This document shows, piece by piece, positions 59,579 to 64,000 of a DNA stretch of 64,000 bases. The number at the start of each line of letters is the position of its first letter. Position 1 is the stretch's first letter. A program made the position numbers and the translations under genes. The DNA lies in the NCBI GenBank assembly GCA_024228575.1, contig JAAETH010000072.1:1-64000 (forward strand), given 5' to 3'. Below the pieces are notes generated by a model. That model did no database searches. It was not told the origin of the DNA and worked only from the letters and a program-made list of their open reading frames with translations. The stretch is from Actinomycetes bacterium. Lineage in GTDB: Bacteria > Actinomycetota > Acidimicrobiia > Acidimicrobiales > Poriferisodalaceae.

Positions 59579-59593
59579 GTTAGAGAATCTAAC
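59579..59593. promoter_or_regulatory. Palindrome directly before the MFS exporter start
   Basis: GTTAGAGAATCTAAC is a perfect 6-bp inverted repeat with a 3-bp centre that ends one base before ATG 59595. Its size and AT-rich arms resemble MarR-type operators; occupancy would block transcription or initiation. No MarR gene is adjacent. Confidence 0.5.
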
Positions 59594-59594
59594 T

Positions 59595-60932
59595 ATGTCG
59601 TCAGATGCAGCAGAGGACGAGGTGAGCGCTGGGCCGACCGGCTCGTTCGCGTCGCTGTCGATACCTGCGTTCCGTCTGTTGTGGATCGGCAGCATCTTCT
59701 CGTACATGTCGGTGCAGATGCAGTTCCTGCTGCGGGGCCTGCTGGCCTGGGACCTCACCGAGCGCGAGGGTGCACTGGGCATCGTCTACCTCGCCTTTGG
59801 TTTCGCGATGCTCATCGCCACACCCCTTGGCGGGGTCGCATCGGACCGAATGCGCAAGCGAACCTTGCTGCTGTTCGGCCAGGCTGTCCTGACCCTGGTG
59901 GCGGTGTTCATGGGTGTCGTGGTTCTGCTCGATGTGGTCGAGTTCTGGATGCTGCCGCTGTCGAGCCTGGTCCAGGGCATCATGTTCGGGCTCACCGGGC
60001 CCGCACGAGTAACTTTCGCGGCCCAGCTGGTCGGCCGCGAACGGATCGGCAACGCCGTGTCGTTGTCGATGCTTGGCATGAATTCGTCGCGCGTGGTTGC
60101 GCCCTCGTTCGCTGGTGCCCTCGCTGGTGTGGCGCTGATCGGCATCGGTGGTGCCTACCTCGTGGGTGCGCTCTTCGCGGTGTGCAGCTTCGTGTTGGTG
60201 TTGCGCCTGCCCGACCCCGATCCGACAGGCAACTCGCGCAAGAACCCATTCCAGGACATCGCCGAGGGGGTTCGATATGTGGCGTCGGTGCCCAGCCTGA
60301 GGCGACTGCTGCTGACCATGTTTGTGGTCGTCATGGTCGCATTCAACTATGTGTCGTTCATGCCTGCACTGGTCGAGGGCGAGTTTGGCAAGGACGACAC
60401 GTGGGTTGGGTACATGAGCTCCGCAAGCTCGATCGGGGCCGTTGCAGCAGCGATCCCCATCGCTGGCATCGCCGATTCTCCAAAGGCTCGACGGTGGTTC
60501 ATCCTCTGCGGGTTCGGCTTCGGTGCAACCGTGGCATTGCTTGGCGTTGCACCGAACCTCGGCGTGGCCATGTTTGTCACCGTCCTGATCGGAGCGGCAG
60601 CTACCGGCTTCCAGTCTCTGGCCGGGGGCATTGCGCTCGGCGACTCGCTCGAGACACACCACGGGCGTGTCCAATCGCTGATGCAGCTCTCGTTCGCTGC
60701 GTTTGGCATGGCGGCCGCCCCGCTGGGCTTGCTCGCAGAAGCCTTCGGTCTGCGGCCGGTCCTGTTCCTCATGGGCATTATCGCCCTCGCAGCGATGACG
60801 CTGACCGGCTTCTTCGAGTGGTCGGCGAACCGTCGATCCGCAGAGGATCATCTCGCAACGGCATTGTTCAGCCCCGGTGAGCCGCTTGCTGCACAGGGCC
60901 CGAGGAACCCGACAACGTCGCGCCTGGGTTGA
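59595..60932 (+). CDS. MFS transporter, EntS-like exporter
   Basis: The 445-residue protein has about twelve membrane helices and the MFS_3 (EntS-type) pattern: SIPAFRLLWIGSIFSYMSVQ at the first helix, TPLGGVASDRMRKRTLLLFG as motif A, SSLVQGIMFGLTGPARVTF, and GNAVSLSMLGMNSSRVVAPS. Proteins of this group export siderophores, drugs or unknown metabolites. The C-terminal 35 residues are hydrophilic. The gene stands alone; its only obvious control element is the palindrome at 59579-59593. Confidence 0.83.
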   Translation: MSSDAAEDEVSAGPTGSFASLSIPAFRLLWIGSIFSYMSVQMQFLLRGLLAWDLTEREGALGIVYLAFGFAMLIATPLGGVASDRMRKRTLLLFGQAVLTLVAVFMGVVVLLDVVEFWMLPLSSLVQGIMFGLTGPARVTFAAQLVGRERIGNAVSLSMLGMNSSRVVAPSFAGALAGVALIGIGGAYLVGALFAVCSFVLVLRLPDPDPTGNSRKNPFQDIAEGVRYVASVPSLRRLLLTMFVVVMVAFNYVSFMPALVEGEFGKDDTWVGYMSSASSIGAVAAAIPIAGIADSPKARRWFILCGFGFGATVALLGVAPNLGVAMFVTVLIGAAATGFQSLAGGIALGDSLETHHGRVQSLMQLSFAAFGMAAAPLGLLAEAFGLRPVLFLMGIIALAAMTLTGFFEWSANRRSAEDHLATALFSPGEPLAAQGPRNPTTSRLG

Positions 60933-60940
60933 AGTGAGAT

Positions 60941-60956
60941 GCCGAGACGTGTCGGC
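60941..60956 (+). terminator. Weak hairpin after the MFS gene
   Basis: GCCGA (60941-60945) and TCGGC (60952-60956) form a 5-bp stem with a six-base loop, eight bases after the stop codon. No T-run follows directly. Confidence 0.3.
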
Positions 60957-61129
60957 GAGCGCTCAGGCACTCCTTTTGTCACGATGTGGTGTCACCGCGA
61001 CCGGTCTGATGCGTTGGTCCGATGGCACCTGTCATCGTTCCCCCGGTGGCGGACAACCAAGATCTTTGCGAGTGATCCACGCGATGCCTAATCAGGGGGT
61101 ACACATTTGACGACTGAGGAAGAGTGATG

Positions 61130-62074
61130 ATGGCTGACACCACCAAAGACGCTCCCGACGCGACCATTGCGCCCGAGCGATTGACCCACCTGAAACAACT
61201 CGAAGCCGAGTCGATCCACGTGATGCGTGAGGTCGTCGCCCAGTTCGAGAACCCTGTGATGATGTACAGCATCGGCAAGGACTCGTCGGTGATGTTGCAT
61301 CTGGCCCGAAAGGCCTTTGCTCCTGGACCACTTCCCTTCCCGCTCCTTCACGTCAACACGACGTGGAAGTTCCACGAGATGATCGAGTTCCGCGATCGTA
61401 TGGCCGAGGAGGTCGGCTTCAAGCTGATCAGTCATACGAACCCGGAGGGAATCGAGCTGGGCATCAATCCCTTCGATCACGGTTCGAAGAACTACACCGA
61501 CATCATGAAGACCCAGGCGCTCAAGCAGGCTCTGGATGCCGGCGGCTACGACGCGGCGTTCGGGGGTGCTCGTCGCGACGAGGAGAAGAGCCGCGCCAAG
61601 GAGCGTGTCTTCAGCTTCCGCGACAAGTTCCACCGCTGGGACCCCAAGAACCAACGCCCCGAACTCTGGAACCAGTACAACGGTCGGGTTCACAAGGGCG
61701 AGTCGATCCGTGTATTCCCGCTCAGCAACTGGACCGAGCTCGACATCTGGCAGTACATCCTGCTCGAGGACATCGAGATCGTTCCGCTCTACTATTCGAA
61801 GATGCGGCCGGTGGTCGAGCGCGATGGTGTCATCATCATGGTCGACGACGATCGTTTCGTCTTCGAAGAGGGTGAGGTGCCAGAGATGCGGTCCATCCGC
61901 TTCCGCACCCTTGGCTGTTATCCGCTGTCCGGTGCGGTCGAATCGACCGCGGACAACCTGCCAGAGATCATCCAGGAGATGCTCCTGGCAACCCGCTCCG
62001 AACGCGAGGGCCGTGTGATCGACTACGACCAATCGGGATCGATGGAAGAGAAGAAGCGCGAGGGGTATTTCTAA
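61130..62074 (+). CDS. cysD: Sulfate adenylyltransferase subunit 2
   Basis: The 314-residue protein is Cys[41 protein letters not shown] with the SxGKDS PP-loop, [38 protein letters not shown] and [20 protein letters not shown]. With CysN it forms adenylylsulfate from sulfate and ATP. GAGGAAGAG precedes a run of two ATG codons; I take 61130 (MADTT), with 61127 equally possible. The stop overlaps the cysN start (TAATG). Confidence 0.93.
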   Translation: MADTTKDAPDATIAPERLTHLKQLEAESIHVMREVVAQFENPVMMYSIGKDSSVMLHLARKAFAPGPLPFPLLHVNTTWKFHEMIEFRDRMAEEVGFKLISHTNPEGIELGINPFDHGSKNYTDIMKTQALKQALDAGGYDAAFGGARRDEEKSRAKERVFSFRDKFHRWDPKNQRPELWNQYNGRVHKGESIRVFPLSNWTELDIWQYILLEDIEIVPLYYSKMRPVVERDGVIIMVDDDRFVFEEGEVPEMRSIRFRTLGCYPLSGAVESTADNLPEIIQEMLLATRSEREGRVIDYDQSGSMEEKKREGYF

Positions 62075-64000
62075 TGAGTCATCAGTCCGATCTCATCGCA
62101 ACCGATATCGACGCCTACCTGGCCGAACACGAGCGCAAGGATCTCCTCCGGTTCCTGACCTGTGGTTCGGTCGACGACGGGAAATCGACGCTCATCGGGC
62201 GGCTCCTCCACGATTCGAAGATGGTCTACGAGGACCAGCTTGCCGCCCTGCACAAGGACAACGATTCCGTTGGCAACGCCGGCGACCACCTCGACCTGGC
62301 ACTTCTCACCGACGGCTTGAAGGCCGAGCGCGAGCAGGGCATCACCATCGATGTTGCATACCGCTACTTCTCGACGGCGAAGCGCAAGTTCATCATCGCC
62401 GACACTCCGGGCCACGAGCAGTACACCCGAAACATGGTCACGGGTGCGTCGACTTGTGACCTCGCCATCATCTTGATCGACGCGCGCCACGGGGTCCTCG
62501 CCCAGACCAAGCGGCACAGCTACATCGCATCACTTCTCGGCATCGACAACGTGGCCGTTGCGATCAACAAGATGGATCTCGCCGACTACTCGCAGGATCG
62601 TTTCGACGAGATCGTCGCCGACTACACGGCGATTGCCGACCAGCTCGGCATCCACGATCCGACCTTCATGCCCATGTCGGCACTTCTCGGCGACAATGTG
62701 GTCGACAAGGGCGACAACCTCGACTGGTATGACGGCCCGACGATGATGCAGTTCCTCGAGACCGTCGACGTCGAGTCGGGCCGAGATCTCGACCGTTTCC
62801 GGTTCCCCGTCCAGATGGTCTCTCGTCCGAACCTCAATTTCCGTGGGTTTGCCGGCACCATTTCTGCCGGCCTGATCCATCCCGGCGACGAGGTCCGCGT
62901 TCAACCGTCGGGCATCAGGACCACGGTCGAGCGCATCTTCACCTTCGACGGCGATCTCGACGTCGCCGGTCCAGGCCAGGCGGTCACCATCACCACAGCA
63001 GAAGAGGTCGATATCTCTCGTGGTGATGTTCTCGTGTCGCCGGCCGACCCGCTGCAGCGGTCCAATGAGGTCGACGCCATGGTGGTGTGGATGTCGGAGA
63101 GTGGACTCGATTTCACCAAGGAGTACATAGTCCAGCAGGGGAATCGGCGTGTGAACGCCAGGATCTCGGCCATCCACGAGAGGGTCGATATCAACACCCT
63201 CGCCAAGGCGCCTGCAACGTCGCTCGACCTGAACGACATCGCCAGGGTGACGCTGAGCGCTGACACCGAACTGCTCTTCGATCCGTACACGGTCAATCGT
63301 CAGACCGGCTCTTTCATCGTCATCGATCGCCTGACCAATGCCACGGTGGGTGCGGGCATGATCCGTTCTGCAGCCGGCGCTTGGGAGAGCAAGGTCGACG
63401 CTCGAGTGATCCGTGCGGTCTCCGAAGTTCAGGACGCCGAGCGCTCTATTCGCTACGGACAACGTCCGTGCACGATCTTCATCACCGGCCTCACCGGTGC
63501 AGGCAAGTCGACGCTTGGAAAGGCGCTCGAACGAACCATGTTCGACCGGGGTAGGGCGATCGTTCGTCTCGATGGTTCCAACATGCGCCTCGGGATCTCT
63601 CGCGACCTCGGTTTCGCCACCCAGGAGCGCTCCGAGAACGTTCGCCGTACCGCAGAGGTCGCCCGCCTGGTGAACAGCCAGGGTCTGATCGCCATCGCTT
63701 CGCTCGTCGCACCGAAGTCCGAGGCACGCGAGCGGGCCAAGGAGCTCATCGGAGACGACCGTTTCGTCGAGGTGTTCCTCGACACACCCGTCGACGTCTG
63801 TCGCGAACGCGACGACGCCGGGTTGTACGAGGCCGCCGACCGCGGCGAGATTCCCATGTTCCCCGGTGTGTCGGCCTCCTACGACCGACCCACCGACGCC
63901 GACCTCGTGCTCGACAACAGTGTCGAGAGCCTCGAGTCGTGTGTGAAACGAATCTTCGCCATTCTCGACGGACGAGGCCTTCTGTCGGCGGCGCCGTTGT
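62074..64000 (+). CDS. cysNC: Bifunctional sulfate adenylyltransferase subunit 1/adenylylsulfate kinase (partial, runs off the right edge)
   Basis: 642 codons are visible. Residues 1-460 form CysN, an EF-Tu-like GTPase: FLTCGSVDDGKSTLIGRLLH (P-loop), AEREQGITIDVAYRYFSTAK, IADTPGHEQYTRNMVTGAST and AINKMDLADYS (NKxD), then two beta-barrel domains. From about residue 468 the APS kinase CysC follows: CTIFITGLTGAGKSTLGKAL (P-loop), IVRLDGSNMRLGISRDLGFA and RSENVRRTAEVARLVNSQG, IAIASLVAPKSEARERAKEL. It drives sulfate activation to PAPS, as CysNC does in mycobacteria. ATG 62074 overlaps the cysD stop. The C-terminal end of CysC lies outside the window. Confidence 0.93.
   Translation, partial: MSHQSDLIATDIDAYLAEHERKDLLRFLTCGSVDDGKSTLIGRLLHDSKMVYEDQLAALHKDNDSVGNAGDHLDLALLTDGLKAEREQGITIDVAYRYFSTAKRKFIIADTPGHEQYTRNMVTGASTCDLAIILIDARHGVLAQTKRHSYIASLLGIDNVAVAINKMDLADYSQDRFDEIVADYTAIADQLGIHDPTFMPMSALLGDNVVDKGDNLDWYDGPTMMQFLETVDVESGRDLDRFRFPVQMVSRPNLNFRGFAGTISAGLIHPGDEVRVQPSGIRTTVERIFTFDGDLDVAGPGQAVTITTAEEVDISRGDVLVSPADPLQRSNEVDAMVVWMSESGLDFTKEYIVQQGNRRVNARISAIHERVDINTLAKAPATSLDLNDIARVTLSADTELLFDPYTVNRQTGSFIVIDRLTNATVGAGMIRSAAGAWESKVDARVIRAVSEVQDAERSIRYGQRPCTIFITGLTGAGKSTLGKALERTMFDRGRAIVRLDGSNMRLGISRDLGFATQERSENVRRTAEVARLVNSQGLIAIASLVAPKSEARERAKELIGDDRFVEVFLDTPVDVCRERDDAGLYEAADRGEIPMFPGVSASYDRPTDADLVLDNSVESLESCVKRIFAILDGRGLLSAAPL

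Overview
The window is GC-rich bacterial chromosome with tightly packed operons, many ATGA/GTGA start-stop overlaps and many GTG starts. Several markers point to an actinobacterium: a lipoprotein of the LppX/LprG type followed by a P55-like MFS transporter, a fused CysNC, a mycothiol-type DinB protein, an MhuD-type heme oxygenase, an XRE regulator of the Rv0474/MLDSR type, an LPGTG surface protein, and at least nine genes whose -10 box sits 6-7 bases before the start codon (leaderless transcripts). The gene mix would fit an Acidimicrobiia-like lineage, but no rRNA or other phylogenetic marker is present, so this is inference. No tRNA, rRNA, CRISPR array, insertion sequence or prophage was seen.

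Layout. 1-2.1 kb: a minus-strand ORF running off the left edge in which a TetR repressor is fused in frame to a short-chain dehydrogenase, a DinB-like protein and a cupin. 2.3-6.2 kb: a coiled-coil protein, then a small/large dehydratase or sulfo-lyase pair of the UxaA/SuyAB family and a LarA-type racemase. 6.4-9.6 kb: lipoprotein plus MFS transporter whose ORF continues into a membrane-anchored coiled-coil and beta-repeat domain with its own ribosome binding site. 9.7-16.6 kb: a six-gene Liv-type ABC importer operon with an acyl-CoA synthetase in its middle, closed by a strong hairpin. 16.6-19.4 kb: LemA and an M48 protease. 19.4-24 kb: an exported alpha/beta hydrolase, an orphan oligopeptide-type binding lipoprotein and a DUF2797 protein. 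24-27.6 kb: two ABC-2 ATPase/permease pairs in one overlapping operon. 28-31.7 kb: class Ia ribonucleotide reductase nrdAB. 31.8-37 kb: a NIT-domain chemoreceptor, a GNAT acetyltransferase, an adenine phosphoribosyltransferase, an amidase and an ABM-domain protein. 37-43.9 kb: methylmalonyl-CoA mutase mutAB with its chaperone meaB, split by a sortase-type surface protein. 44-46.5 kb: divergent homoserine kinase and ThDP-dependent enzyme. 46.6-50.1 kb: a phasin-like protein, XRE regulator and acyl-CoA synthetase operon facing an alpha/beta hydrolase, probably storage-lipid metabolism. 50.3-55.6 kb: MhuD-like oxygenase, a small Cys-rich protein, a class V aminotransferase, an SDR, glycerol-3-phosphate dehydrogenase and a YchJ-like protein. 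55.6-58.5 kb: a C45 peptidase and a two-gene polar amino acid importer without ATPase. 58.6-64 kb: pantothenate kinase, an MFS exporter, and cysD-cysNC, which runs off the right edge.

Together this is mostly core and peripheral metabolism: uptake and activation of acyl compounds, propionyl/methylmalonyl-CoA metabolism, storage lipid handling, sulfate assimilation and deoxynucleotide synthesis. The least conventional parts are the TetR-SDR fusion, the third component attached to the LprG/P55-like lipid transport pair, the racemase plus lyase cluster, and the peptidase-binding protein-DUF2797 operon.
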